Source of the DNA: Erpobdella octoculata
Taxonomy: Eukaryota; Annelida; Clitellata; Hirudinida; Erpobdellidae
DNA: 64,000 bases
Assembly: GCA_963978895.1 (NCBI GenBank)
Contig: OZ022245.1
Span: 5,483,307-5,547,306 of the forward strand
Direction: 5' to 3'
Of this stretch, positions 1 through 12,742 are shown one piece after another. Position numbers and translations under genes: made by a program. Each line of letters opens with the position of its first letter. Positions within the stretch are counted from its first letter, which is position 1. The notes under the pieces are model-generated. The model made no database searches. It was not told where the DNA came from and saw nothing but the letters and a program-made list of their open reading frames with translations.

Positions 1-115
1 CGGGAAAGAAAAAACATAGAAAACATAATAACGACGACAAAGAAGTACGTTTACTAAAATACACAAAAAATACACACATATACACACATACATACACACA
101 CAAATACACACACTT

Positions 116-958
116 TTGTGATTATCACACTTTTGTGATTATCACACTTTTCATGATTATCACACTTTTTGTGATTATCACATTTTTGTGATTATCACAC
201 TTTTGTGATTATCACTCTTTGTGATTATCACACTTTTGTGTGATACTTCTCGTGATTATCACACTTTTGTGTGATACTTCTCGTGATTATCACACTTTTG
301 TGTGATACTTCTCGTGATTATCACACTTTTGTGTGATACTTCTCGTGATTATCACACTTTTGTGTGATACTTCTCGTGATTATCACACTTTTGTGTGATA
401 CTTCTCGTGATTATCACACTTTTGTGTGATACTTCTCGTGATTATCACACTTTTGTGTGATACTTCTCGTGATTATCACACTTTTGTGTGATACTTCTCG
501 TGATTATCACACTTTTGTGTGATACTTCTCGTGATTATCACACTTTTGTGTGATACTTCTCGTGATTATCACACTTTTGTGTGATACTTCTCGTGATTAT
601 CACACTTTTGTGTGATACTTCTCGTGATTATCACACTTTTGTGTGATACTTCTCGTGATTATCACACTTTTGTGATTATCACACTTTTGTGATTATCACA
701 CTTTTGTGATTATCACACTTTTGTGATTATCACACTTTTGTGATTATAACACTTTTGTGGTTATCACACATTTTTTGATTATCACACATGTGATTATCAC
801 ACTTTTGTGATTATCACACTTTTGTGATTATCACACTTTTGTGATTATCACACTTTTGTGATTATCACACTTTTGTGATTATCACACTTTTCGTGATTAT
901 CACAAAATTTTTTGTGATTATAACACTTTTCGTGATTGTCACACTTTTGCATAATTTT
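116..958. repeat. Minisatellite: 31-bp array flanked by 17-bp arrays
   Basis: The central block, about 230-670, repeats a 31-bp unit roughly 14 times. The marker TGATACTTCT recurs at 241, 272, 303 and on to 644, exactly 31 bases apart. The flanks are made of a shorter 17-bp unit (CACACTTTTGTGATTAT). The 31-bp unit contains the short unit plus an extra segment around TGATACTTCTCG, so the long array probably arose inside the short one. Each unit has a small palindrome (CACACTTTTGTGTG). No coding function is seen. Confidence 0.93.
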
Positions 959-1049
959 TCGAAGCACTGTTTACAATTGCGTAACAGGCATTACTTGCTT
1001 CCCAGTCTTGCATAATGTGACCGATTGCGCGTTATTACAAATTATTAAG

Positions 1050-2499
<1,450 letters not shown>

Positions 2500-3150
2500 T
2501 TAAAATTTATTTAATGAACCTCTCCCTCTGAAACCACCTCTTCCACGTCCTCTAAATGCTCCTCTGGGATTGAATCCTTGGCTGGCCCATGGAACGAAAA
2601 CTGGCTTCATGACCATCATGCCACGTCCACGGGCACGATAAGGTTTGACAACTCCGCGGTAAGAAGGGGGAAACGATCTCGTCGGAGCCTTGTTGGTAGT
2701 CGACACTCCAGGACGGTTGGTTCGCTTGAGAGTTACCTTAATACAACGACCGTTAAGCGTTGACCCGTCCATGATCAGTGCTGCCTGAGCTTCTTCTTTT
2801 TTCTCGAATTCAATGTAAGCGTACGCTTTAGGGTTACCACCGCGAGGATCGGTAGGAATAGTAACTCTAGCAACCTGGCCGTGGGCGCTAAACATTTTAC
2901 ACAGCTTGTCCGCAGAAACAGCGTAATCCACGTTTCCAATCCAGATGGAGCGCTGGTCTGCATCGATCAGTGCTTCTTTGATTGAGTCTTGATGACTCGC
3001 AGTATCCGTCATGTCGAAATCGTCACCACCCATCATCTTTTCGATGGCTTTTATTTCATTGTCGATTTCAGAAATTTCTGAAAGAGTTTGGTCTACTGAG
3101 AAATTATCGTTTTCGTAGCTTCTGTCTTTTAAGTCCTCCATGTCTTCCAT
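2500..3150 (-). CDS. PABPN1: Nuclear poly(A)-binding protein (PABPN1-like), minus copy
   Basis: A 216-residue RNA-binding protein of the PABPN1 type. In animals these bind nascent poly(A) tails in the nucleus, stimulate poly(A) polymerase and set tail length. The order is an acidic N-terminus, a short helical segment around residues 25-60 where PABPN1 has its coiled coil, then one RRM starting about residue 72. The RRM has RNP2 SIWIGNVDY and RNP1 AYAYIEF and is followed by the family signature [12 protein letters not shown]. The tail is Arg/Gly rich ([11 protein letters not shown]), as in PABPN1, where it is methylated. The start chosen is the Met of MEDMEDLKD. Upstream is a splice-acceptor-like site at 3174-3176, so a 5' UTR intron is likely. 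The coding part has no intron, unlike typical PABPN1, which suggests a retrocopy that kept its function. It is divergent from the plus-strand copy at 3985. Confidence 0.88.
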   Translation of the reverse strand: MEDMEDLKDRSYENDNFSVDQTLSEISEIDNEIKAIEKMMGGDDFDMTDTASHQDSIKEALIDADQRSIWIGNVDYAVSADKLCKMFSAHGQVARVTIPTDPRGGNPKAYAYIEFEKKEEAQAALIMDGSTLNGRCIKVTLKRTNRPGVSTTNKAPTRSFPPSYRGVVKPYRARGRGMMVMKPVFVPWASQGFNPRGAFRGRGRGGFRGRGSLNKF

Positions 3151-3272
3151 TGCAACTAATTCTTCAACAGCTACTGAATAATAAAAAATGAAAGATTTTT
3201 TATTTTTAGATAATTTCAAATTTACAGGCCTTATGACGATGTTTAATAGGAAAAAGGTAACAATTTTATCAC

Positions 3273-3882
<610 letters not shown>

Positions 3883-3984
3883 CCTATTTCTTCAGGCAGG
3901 ACCTCAATGAAAATTATAAAATATTTTGCATCGTCTGTTCACAAAGTTTACACATTTGAAAAATATTATAAAAAATATTATACT

Positions 3985-4749
3985 ATGGAAGTTGATTATC
4001 AAGTAGATGTTTTTGAAACGGCTATTGCTAACGCTAAACAGTTCCGTTTAGAAGCAGAAAAAATGGAAATAGAAGTAACGGGAATTACTAATGAGGTCAT
4101 AGCAGATGTTGATAAATGTTCTATCTGGATTGGAAATGTAGATTATGGTGCCACGGCTGAAGAGTTGGCGAACCATTTTGAACGTTGTGGCAAAATATCC
4201 AGACTAACCATTCCTGCAGATCCTCAGACTCATCGTCCAAAAGGTTTTGCTTATCTTGAATTTGAAACAATTCAATCCGTCGATGAGGCAATGAAACTGG
4301 AGGGGTCAGAATTCCGTGGAAGGCAAATTAAAGTGACAACGAAAAGAGCAAACATTCGTGGAATATCTACAACAAACCGATTGCCATTTGTAACTCGCAT
4401 GCAGCATGGAGATTACCTCGGTATTAGACGAGTAGTCAACGCAAATTGTGCTCGAAAACAAATCTATCGGGGTAATTGTTCACGAGGACAAAACATTAAT
4501 AATTTAAACTATTCAAGGCCACATTTTCCTAGGCAAAAGCGTTTTGAAAATAAGTTTGCCCCACAAAATATCAGGTTCCCAGCAGATGTTGTGATGAGTT
4601 ATAGTGGAGAAAACAACTGTGAATATGGTCTTCGTGAAACAAATTACACAAACCAAAAAACTTACCGACAGATCCCTTACCATAGAGGAAAACATATTTC
4701 GAGAGAAGGTGGAAGAGTAATAAGAAGCAGAACAAATCAGATATATTAA
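3985..4749 (+). CDS. PABPN1: Nuclear poly(A)-binding protein (PABPN1-like), plus copy
   Basis: A 254-residue PABPN1-family protein. It starts [10 protein letters not shown], followed by a helical stretch ([14 protein letters not shown]) matching the PABPN1 coiled coil. One RRM begins about residue 47, with RNP2 SIWIGNVDY, the family motif [14 protein letters not shown]1 KGFAYLEF and FRGRQIKV, then [12 protein letters not shown]. The C-terminal third is Arg/Asn/Tyr rich and longer and more divergent than the usual RGG tail. A likely 3' splice site (pyrimidine run then TTCAG) lies at about 3894, ahead of the start, so the TA tract is probably in a 5' UTR intron. The coding part lacks introns. 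It is a diverged paralogue of the minus-strand gene; with both copies present, one may be germline or embryo specific as with vertebrate PABPN1L (inference). Confidence 0.88.
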   Translation: MEVDYQVDVFETAIANAKQFRLEAEKMEIEVTGITNEVIADVDKCSIWIGNVDYGATAEELANHFERCGKISRLTIPADPQTHRPKGFAYLEFETIQSVDEAMKLEGSEFRGRQIKVTTKRANIRGISTTNRLPFVTRMQHGDYLGIRRVVNANCARKQIYRGNCSRGQNINNLNYSRPHFPRQKRFENKFAPQNIRFPADVVMSYSGENNCEYGLRETNYTNQKTYRQIPYHRGKHISREGGRVIRSRTNQIY

Positions 4750-4894
4750 TTTAACCTAATAATGCCCTAAAGGTTTTTGATTAATTCATTTAGTTCATTT
4801 TATATTTTAATAAAAAAAAACAAATAGAAATTGTTCTCATATGTCAATGCATTTGCAATATAGTATTTATTTATTCAAATGGTAAACCAAATAA

Positions 4895-6062
4895 CTAATC
4901 TATATATATAAAAATGAATGTTTGTATATATGTATATATGTATGTTAATGTCCTTTATGCATTGCTACACCATTCATCCGATCGTAATGAAATTTTCACA
5001 CAACCTTGAGAGTCAAGGGGAGTCAAATAAAAAAAAAATTTTGAAATCCGTCACAAAATGAGCGGAGCGGAGCGGGTGAGCGAGCGGGAACTATATATAT
5101 ATGTATGTGCGTATGTATGTGTGTATGTATGTATGTATGTGTATGTGCATGTATGTGTGTCTGTGTGTGTGTTTATGTATGTACTAGCGGAGATACCCGG
5201 CGTTGCCCGGGTTTTTTAGAGGTTTTTCTAATGTTTGTCTCTTTCTCTCCCGTTTCCTTTCCCACCTGCTTTCCCACTCCCGTTCGCTTTCCCGTTTTCG
5301 GTCGTTTTCCCGCTCCCGGTCGCTTTCCCGCTCCCGGTCGCTTTCCCGCTCCCGGTCGCTTTCCCGCTCCCGGTCGCTTTACCACTCCCGGTCGCTTTCC
5401 CGCTCACGTTTGCTCTCCCATTCCCGCTCACGCTTGCTTTTCCGTTCCCGCTCGCTGTCCGTTCCGGGTCGTTTTCCCGTTTCTATAATAGACAAACTAA
5501 CCCACAAACATTCATATATATATATATATAGTCTTAGCAAATCTATTTTACGTTTTATAGGCTAACAGAAGTTATGAAAGAATGGAAAAGAAAAAATGAG
5601 CGTGAACGGGAGAGCAACCGTGACCGGGAATGGGAGAGCAAGCATGACCGGGAACGGGAGAGCAAGCGTGAGCGGGAACGGGAAAGCGACCGGGAACGGG
5701 AAAGCGACCGGGAACGGGAAAGCGACCGGGAACGGAAAAGCCACCGGGAACGGGAAAGCGACCGGGAACGGGAAAGCGACCGGGAACGGGAAAGCGACCG
5801 GGAACGCGGAAAGCGACCGGGAACGCGGAAAGCGACTGGAATCGGGAGAGCAAGCTTGGAAGGAAACGCGAGCAAAAGAGAAAATCGATAACAAAACTTC
5901 TGAGCGGGAAAGCGAACGGGAGCTGGAAAACGACCGAGAGCGGAAAAGCGACCGGGAACGCGACGAAAACGGGAAAGTGGAGAAGGAAACGGGAGCGAGA
6001 GAGACAAACATTAGAAAAACCTCTAAAAAACCCCGGGCAACGCCGGGTAACCCCGCTAGTCT
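4895..6062. mobile_element. Composite Helitron-like element (two 3' tails in inverted arrangement)
   Basis: It starts with CTATATATATAAAAATGAATG, then a conserved segment (CATTCATCCGATCGTAATGAAATTTTC) and ATGAGCGGAGCGG, then microsatellites. At 5182-5220 comes a reversed tail (ACTAGCGGAGATACCCGGCGTTGCCCGGG). Inverted and direct minisatellites of GCGACCGGGAACGGGAAA follow, then a forward tail ending CCCGGGCAACGCCGGGTAACCCCGCTAGT at 6060. The CCCGGG...CCCGGG-like hairpin just before CTAGT and the absence of a clear target-site duplication are what I would expect of Helitron/Helentron non-autonomous elements. That assignment is an inference. No transposase is present, and the Arg/Glu or Phe/Pro frames are repeat artefacts. 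Confidence 0.55.
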
Positions 6063-6121
6063 ATAATAAAATAATAATAATTTTTATTTTGTATTGTTCA
6101 TGTTCACTTTTTTAAAAAATC

Positions 6122-7143
6122 ACTTATATTAACTTTACCACCGGTCTTGCTTGCTTGAAAACCTTGAAACTGAAAATTAGCTATTTTCTAGTCATCCAAT
6201 CGAGCTGAAATTTGAAATATAGGATCGCTCCTCATCTCTTCTTTATTAACTGACTTCACCGGAATTGTCAGAACAAGGCCAATAACTTTGAGTAGCTCAT
6301 TAAAACTGGTCGGAAAACCACTTAAGAGTGTTCTAATATCGAAAATAGTTATGAAAAAAATATCTTTCTCTAAAGATTTTATAAAAAAAAAACAAACAAT
6401 TTGTCGCAGACAGTGTGAGTAAAGCAGCTTGTACTTGTATTGACACCGCAGGCAAAATGAATTTCACGATTCTGCTGATTTTGGCACAAAAGGTTTGAAC
6501 TTGGGTTTAGCGCTGACTCACTATTAAATTTTAGTAAATTTAACATCGACACACTTCGAGGTTCACCAGAAAATTTGACATAGATAATAAACGTGTTCTT
6601 GTTAGTTTATTATTCTCGTTTTTGTACTCTACGTAAGTGTTTAATAAGACAAACTTCAGCTCGATTGGATGACGGGAAGTAAGTTTATTTTTACCAATGC
6701 TTTTATTAACTCGTCGTCTCTGTTTCTCTGTCTGTCTGTTTGTTTCTCTGTCTGTCTGTTTGTTTCTCTGTCTGTCTGTTTGTTTCTCTGTCTGTTTCAA
6801 ATCTTGCAATCAATTTTTGAGTCACTTCCTGATGATAGATTTTTTTCAAATTTTGCATACATGCTCAAAATAGAAGACAATGCAATATTCGATTATTAGT
6901 TTTACAATAAGTCAATTAATTTAGTTAATTTTAATTAAAATCGATATTTCGATATAATTAAGATATTTCGACTTTAATATAAAATAAAAGAGTAATATAA
7001 GAAAAAATTGATTGCAAAATTTGTGTTTTAATTACATATAAGAGCATTGGTTTTAAAAATTCGTTTTTAATTTACTTGTTACTTTCAAGGTTGCGAACAT
7101 TCAAGCATACAGGTAAGCAAGACCGACGGTGGTTAATATAAGG
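6122..7143. mobile_element. MITE-like element with imperfect terminal inverted repeats
   Basis: The left end (CTTATATTAACTTTACCACCGGTCTTGC) is matched in inverted form at the right end near 7102-7142 (GCAAGACCGACGGTGGTTAATATAAG). A second inverted pair lies inside (CATCCAATCGAGCTGAA near 6195; TTCAGCTCGATTGGATG near 6656). The same ends recur singly at about 38.7, 46.4 and 59.5 kb, so this is a dispersed family. No transposase is visible. The superfamily is unknown because no clear target duplication was found. Confidence 0.6.
6712..6797. repeat. 20-bp minisatellite, about four copies
   Basis: The unit TCTCTGTCTGTCTGTTTGTT recurs in direct tandem inside the MITE-like element. It has no coding potential beyond repeat-derived frames. 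Confidence 0.85.
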
Positions 7144-8983
7144 AATTAAAAACAAGTAAAGGAAAAACGAGTTCTTTTAACACAAACTTTAATTTCAAAT
7201 ACACTCGATATAGAAATACGAAAGATGTTCAAATAAAGTTTTTTTTTAATCGAATTATGTATTGTCATCCAAGATGAAGCTATGCTGAAAGTTTCAGCTT
7301 CCTAGCTAGTCAAAAAGCTGGTTAAATTTTAATTGCAAGATTTGCGTACAGAGAAAGCCATACACATACACACACACACACAAACAGAGATTGTAACCTA
7401 AATAAAAGTTTGTAAAAAATAGTTTGTGCCTTGTGCCCATTTGCCCATCTATGACACTAAGCGTCTAAGCCACTTGATATAACTCCAATACGTATCTGAC
7501 AGAAAACAAAGTTAATTTAGTAGAAGTGTTTTTAGAGAGAAGGCAAAACGAAAAGAGGAAAATGTGCAGATTTTTTTAATTATAAATAATATAACTAATT
7601 ATTTCTTTTCAATTTGAAAAAGTTTAATAAAAATATTCGTTCAAGGCTCGTGCTCAGGTGTTCGGAAAATCGCTCAAAACAATAAAGTGTAAACAAGGTT
7701 GCGATCAAGGTTGGCTCGAATCGGCTGCAAGATTGCTCTGCTAATATTTATTGATGCTGGTAATTGTTTTTGAAAAATTGATTTTTATCTGTGTAAAGCA
7801 ACTTTATATTTTATGATCAAAAAGACCGAAAGGCAGAAAAAGTGACGGTATTTATATATTACAAAGTTTTATAATTTAAATTTTATCGGAAATGAACAAA
7901 ACAAAACGCAGCATTTTTAGTTTATTTTGCAGTTGTTAATAACAAAGAACTCTGCAATTGAAAAAATAGTGAATATTTTTTATTGAAAAGCTCATTTTCA
8001 ATAAAACTGAACAATTTTTAAAATACTAATTTTTAGTGTTTCACATTAACTTAACACAGCTGCATTTTCTGCTCAATTTAAAGCAGTTTTCATGAAGATG
8101 AGGTCATTTGCTTACTAAACCTTCAATAAAATTGGTTTATTAAAATAAAATCTATAATATTTAAAAAGCTATAGATTCCAGGCAACACCAAAATTTAGAT
8201 AAGTGGCAAAGGAACATGTAACAAATAGCAATATTATGTAGTTATCTTCTACTACAGTGTCCTGGGTTGATTTCAAAGCCAAAACCAAGGTTTTACTGCA
8301 TGCGATGTGTTGGTCTAGTCAGTTTCTAATAGTTTAGATTAGAATCTCAACTATCCGAGCCAGTATCTAAACTTTAGATACTGGCTCGGATATCTGGAGT
8401 ACCCGGGTTTGATTTCAGATTAGGGCACGTAGTCTCCTTGAGTAAGAAACTAGCATACATGTGCTCACGTTAACTCAGCGTTTCATCTTTTAGCTCCGGT
8501 TGTGGGTTTAAGTCCTTTGTGTGCACTTGTGGAGCTAGCAAGCAATATGCGGGGCTGTCATCAAGACAGCATACAATTATGAACATAACTGTAATGAAAA
8601 GTAATGATTAACTATTATTGTAATAAATATAAACTGTTAATTACATGAACCCAGCTATAAAAACTCTTATAAAATAATATAAACCTATTGTTGCACAATA
8701 GGAACTTATACAGCCAGTTTAATGGGTTGAGATAGAATGATGAATATTTTTATCAGATATCATCTGTTAACTGTCAACCACAAGCCAACAAAATGTTTAT
8801 ATAATTAATAGTTAAGTTGTAATACGTAAAAAGTGTATCTATTTTTTAAATTTTCTCAATTTTATATTTTGTTATATTAAAGAAGATTTAAAAAGAGCAA
8901 GAAATAAATAAAACATGTTTGCATCAATAAATATTAATAATGGAGAAAACCTATTAATGATGTTTTTAAGTTTCCCATTAAAA
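7144..8983. other. Intergenic, dispersed repeats only
   Basis: No gene is seen. 7160-7320 carries a segment repeated in inverted form at 54.74-54.87 kb and partly at 35.34-35.41 kb. 8340-8480 resembles part of the tRNA-derived SINE found complete at 49.5 kb (ACCCGGGTTTGATTTC, a B-box-like core). The rest is AT-rich unique-looking sequence. Confidence 0.5.
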
Positions 8984-9687
8984 TAGAGCTCTACCGATTA
9001 ATCGGTAGCATTCATAATCGGGCCGATTATCAGCACAATCGGAACAATCGGCTGCAGATTGTTCGTAAATGGTACAATCACCACACACGCATCAGAGTAG
9101 AGATGGATCACGGATCATCAACGTCGCGACTTTGGGATCTGTTCTCGGATGTTGTGAGCGAGCCAGCACCGCAAAAAAAAACTCGTCGATCATGGGCAAT
9201 GTCAATGATGCAGTGGATGCAATGATTAGTTTATACTTGTCATCAGCACCATTGCCTCGCACAGAAAGCCCATACGTTTGTTGGAATACCAACAAATTCC
9301 ATCTCCCAAACCTAGCCACACTTGCAAGAAAGTATCTTTCCGCACCAGCGTCAAGTGTCCCAAGCGAATAGCTCTTCAGTGGAGCAGGACAGATCTTCTC
9401 AGATCGCCGTGGCTCTTTGAAAGCCAAAACAGGAGAAATGCTCCTACTTCTGAAGTACAATCTGCCTCAGTTTTCTTTTAACTATTGAGAGTGGAAAGTG
9501 CAAGGGGCTCAAGGACTTCAACTAGACATTTTTTCATATTTAGATTTTTTATTGCCTGCAAGTTCTCAACTCAAGTTTAAGGCGTAATCTAATTTCAACA
9601 AAATACCAAAATAAAAAAATAGATAATCGGTATCGGCTGTTCTCACAATCGGAACAATCGGCTAAATGTGGAATTGGTAGAGCTCTA
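8984..9687 (+). mobile_element. Internally deleted hAT transposon
   Basis: Both ends carry the inverted repeat TAGAGCTCTACC. They are flanked by CATTAAAA (8976-8983) and CATTAAAG (9688-9695), an 8-bp target duplication with one mismatch, as expected for hAT. Inside is a broken transposase. Near 9103 there is an N-terminal linker-like piece (DHGSSTSRLWDLFSDV) and at 9290-9480 the C-terminal dimerisation domain (LARKYLSAPASSVPSE, a stop, LFSGAGQIFSDRR). The middle catalytic core is missing, so the element is non-autonomous. Confidence 0.85.
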
Positions 9688-9695
9688 CATTAAAG

Positions 9696-10430
9696 AGTAG
9701 CAGATTAAAAAAATTAAAAGACGTATTGCAATGCATAAAGGACATACATACATGAAGTCATTTTAAATATATAGATATTTATACCATCAACATCGATAAA
9801 AAAATAACAAAAAAACTTGCCATAGTTGCCGTGTTATTTTTACCATTATTTGACTTCTTCGTCAGCAAAAAGGGATTGTTGCCAAGACCCTCGGCAAGTC
9901 GGTAAATGCGCTATTTCACGGCAAGTGGCAGCCTTAACGCAAACCCTTACATACAACTAACTACCAGCAGTGTGGCATTAGTTTTTTTTGTGTGTTTGCT
10001 CCACAAGTTTATTTCTTCATTATATATATCTGGTAATAATAACATGTTTCATATTTAAAACCACCTGTGGTCATCTACCAATGTTGTGAAAATTAAATGC
10101 CAATAAATTCAGCTAATAAATCTGTAAAGTATCAGCATAAGTACAATAAAACCTTCATTATCTGGTTTAGTTGGAGATAACCATAGTCCATACAAATTAT
10201 TTTTTATGATTGAATAGAAAAAAATAACTAATACTAAAAACTTTTTATTGAAACATAACTTCAAATTCCTGACTGATGTGTTTGTATATAATATCAATAA
10301 TCTATAATAATTAATCTACAGAAAATTATTGCTTTATGAAAAATTCACTCAGACCTCCCTGATCATGTATAATTTAGAGAAAAACATATTAGTTATCAAT
10401 ACTAACTTTTTGATAATTTTATTGTTTCAG
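9696..10430. other. Intergenic, no gene seen
   Basis: AT-rich sequence upstream of MRPL33. A short segment near 9740-9775 resembles the start of the Helitron-like family. A splice-acceptor-like TTGTTTCAG at about 10422-10430 suggests a 5' UTR intron of MRPL33. Confidence 0.4.
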
Positions 10431-10444
10431 ATTTAAATTAAAGT

Positions 10445-11058
10445 ATGGCTGCTAAAGTAAAGTGAGTTATTTCTATTTAATTATTAGTTCTTATCTCATT
10501 TTGTGATCTTTGAGGAGTCATTCATTTTGTTTTCTAATCTTATTTACAATCTTTTGAAACGAAATATTTTCAAAGAAATTGCGAGTGAATACGCCACTAA
10601 GTATTAGCAAAACATCCTTTTCTTGCTCTCACCATCTTCAACAGCAAATCCAGTTCATCTGGTGTGACTTAATATTTGTTGTTATTCCAGGAATATTCTT
10701 GTGGTTCTCGAGAGTTTAGCAGGCACCGGCCACAAAGTCTGCAAGCTACGAATGAAAAACGAGCCCAAAGTCGACGCTTATTTATTCGACCCTTTAGGTA
10801 TATTTCTTTAATATTCAACTCGTTAGGTACATTTATTCAATATGCTCTTTTTATTCAAACCACACACGGAAAAGTTGTTCAATTCCTTGTTATGTTGTTT
10901 TTCTTTCAGTTCGAGAGTGGGTTATCTATAGAGAGTTTAAAAAAGCGAAAGCCAGGAGATCTGGTGGGAAGGACGAGGGTGAGGGAGATGGCGGTGCACA
11001 ACCACAAAAGGACGCAAAAAAAGATGGAAAAAAACAAGAAAAAAATAAGAAGAAGTGA
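10445..11058 (+). CDS. MRPL33: Mitochondrial ribosomal protein bL33m
   Basis: Three exons: 10445-10461, 10691-10797 and 10910-11058. All have GT-AG borders and the phases join cleanly, giving 90 residues. The protein starts MAAKVKNILVVLESLAGTGH, which carries the bL33 core (NILV..ES.AGTGH), followed by the segments VDAYLFDPLVREWVIY and YREFKKAK. This is a structural protein of the mitochondrial large ribosomal subunit. Human MRPL33 has 65 residues; this one is longer by a Gly/Glu/Lys-rich tail after about residue 66, ending QEKNKKK, which could contact rRNA (inference). Unlike some bacterial L33 proteins it has no CxxC zinc pairs, as is usual for the animal mitochondrial form. Confidence 0.93.
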
Positions 11059-12742
11059 TAACTGTGTTATTTAAATGACCTTTTCTTAATTTGTTGTTAT
11101 TTTTATTTAGTATTTCAACAAAATAGAAACTAGAAAAACTGATCTGATCTTTAGTAAGCTGGCAAGGATTCAGAAATATTTAGGGAATGTTTTAATACAG
11201 CAATAAGCTTTATATTTTTTTTCTGTTTTAATAGATAATGTATTTCAAAAAGGCTAATTTGATAATCATGATGAGGTATTATTGATCTCTATACATAGGA
11301 CACAACTTAGTGCAATTTTTCATCATGTCTTTGTTGCAAATATACAAGTTGATGAATAATTGATATAAAATAGACTCTCAACATATATTTCTCATTACTT
11401 TAAAAATGGGTTATTCACAGTGCTTTTCCAAACATTCTCAGCATTCTGCAACCCGCAAAAAAAATTGCCTTTCTCTGAAAATAAAATCCTGGTTACGGTT
11501 CTGAAGGGCAAGAACTTCAATGGAAATTTAAAGGCAATTTGTACTTAACTCTAAAACACTGTTTTAACTTCATAGCTGATAACTTTTTTTTAATGGAACT
11601 CTCTGTTTTTCTTTTTCAATGTTTATAAATAGAAAAGAAGATGATATTCATTATTAGCAGAGGATTTCCTAAAGTGCATGTCTGCATAAGTTGTGCAGTT
11701 GTAAAATAAAGAGCAGTTCTGAAGGAATGTTTGATTTACAGCATAATTCAGATTCATAGTACCAAATAATAGATCAGGAGCAATAAGCCTGCTAAAACAT
11801 TCTTTCTCAATTAAATTTAATAATAGAAAGAAACTTATAGGCAATGCAAAAAAACAATGAAAAATATATGCCACGCGACATTGATTAAATATTTTAGATG
11901 TCCAAAACCATGTTGCTAGACCACTTGCTTATTTGTGTGTATGTGCGTGTGCAATTGTGGATACGATGCCTAGGTAAGTTTGTTGATCGTTGACTTCGTT
12001 AAGTAATTTGACCATTGTTATATCACCAATTTTAATCAACCTTTCAACAATCAAGATGAACTTTTTTTAAGACTTAAGAAAAGCAATATATAAGTTCATT
12101 TTGATTGATAGACTGATCAAGACTTAATTTAGGCTCCCTTTTATAAAAATTGCATTGTGATAAACTATTTGATACATATTCCTTATTAAATAAATAAAAT
12201 AATTAAAAAAGCTTTGTTTTTGTTGTTAGTAATTGCTTTTGGTCATATTAGAGGCCATTTGAGTCCTTTGACTATCCTAGTAAATAAATAAATTAATTAA
12301 TTTATAACTAACAATAATTAAAAAACATGGTGGATAAAGTCTTTGAAAGTTGTTGCTGCCATTGTCAAGAGTGGCTTAATCTTCATTAAAGATTTCTATA
12401 ATACACTGGCAGACTGTCTAAATAGATATCGAGACAATGTAGTCTTCTGGTCGAAAACTGAACAAAACCACGGTGGCTAACAATAGCCATGCAGTGGCGA
12501 AAATACCATACACTAGAGGCTTTCACTAACATTGACTATATCTCAAAATTGTTAATTTGGAAAATAATAGTACGTGTAATGAATGAGTACAGTGATGTAC
12601 TGTTAATCTTAAACGAGTTTTCTTAAAATTCAACATCGTACACACGGGAAGATAAAATCACAGGTATATTTATTAAACATTATTTGAATAAACTTTCTTT
12701 TTTCAAAACTCACACAGCAATCAATCTAGCAAAAAAAAATAT
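11059..12742. other. Intergenic with a dispersed repeat
   Basis: No gene is supported. Segment 12120-12600 is a diverged copy of 54960-55330 (shared GCATTGTGATAAACTATT, AAAGTTGTTG, TTGTCAAGAGTGG-like blocks). An 83-codon minus-strand frame at 11623-11874 has no recognisable domain. Confidence 0.4.

Noticed and set aside
116..958. CRISPR-like array
   Set aside because: Repeats are contiguous without unique spacers, and the window is clearly from an animal genome.
5105..6066. Arg/Ser/Phe/Pro-rich and Lys/Glu-rich reading frames
   Set aside because: They are all six-frame translations of the GCGACCGGGA minisatellite, whose 18-bp unit keeps frames open.
11623..11874. 83-codon minus-strand frame with several Cys
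   Set aside because: No domain, no splice context and AT-rich composition like the surroundings.
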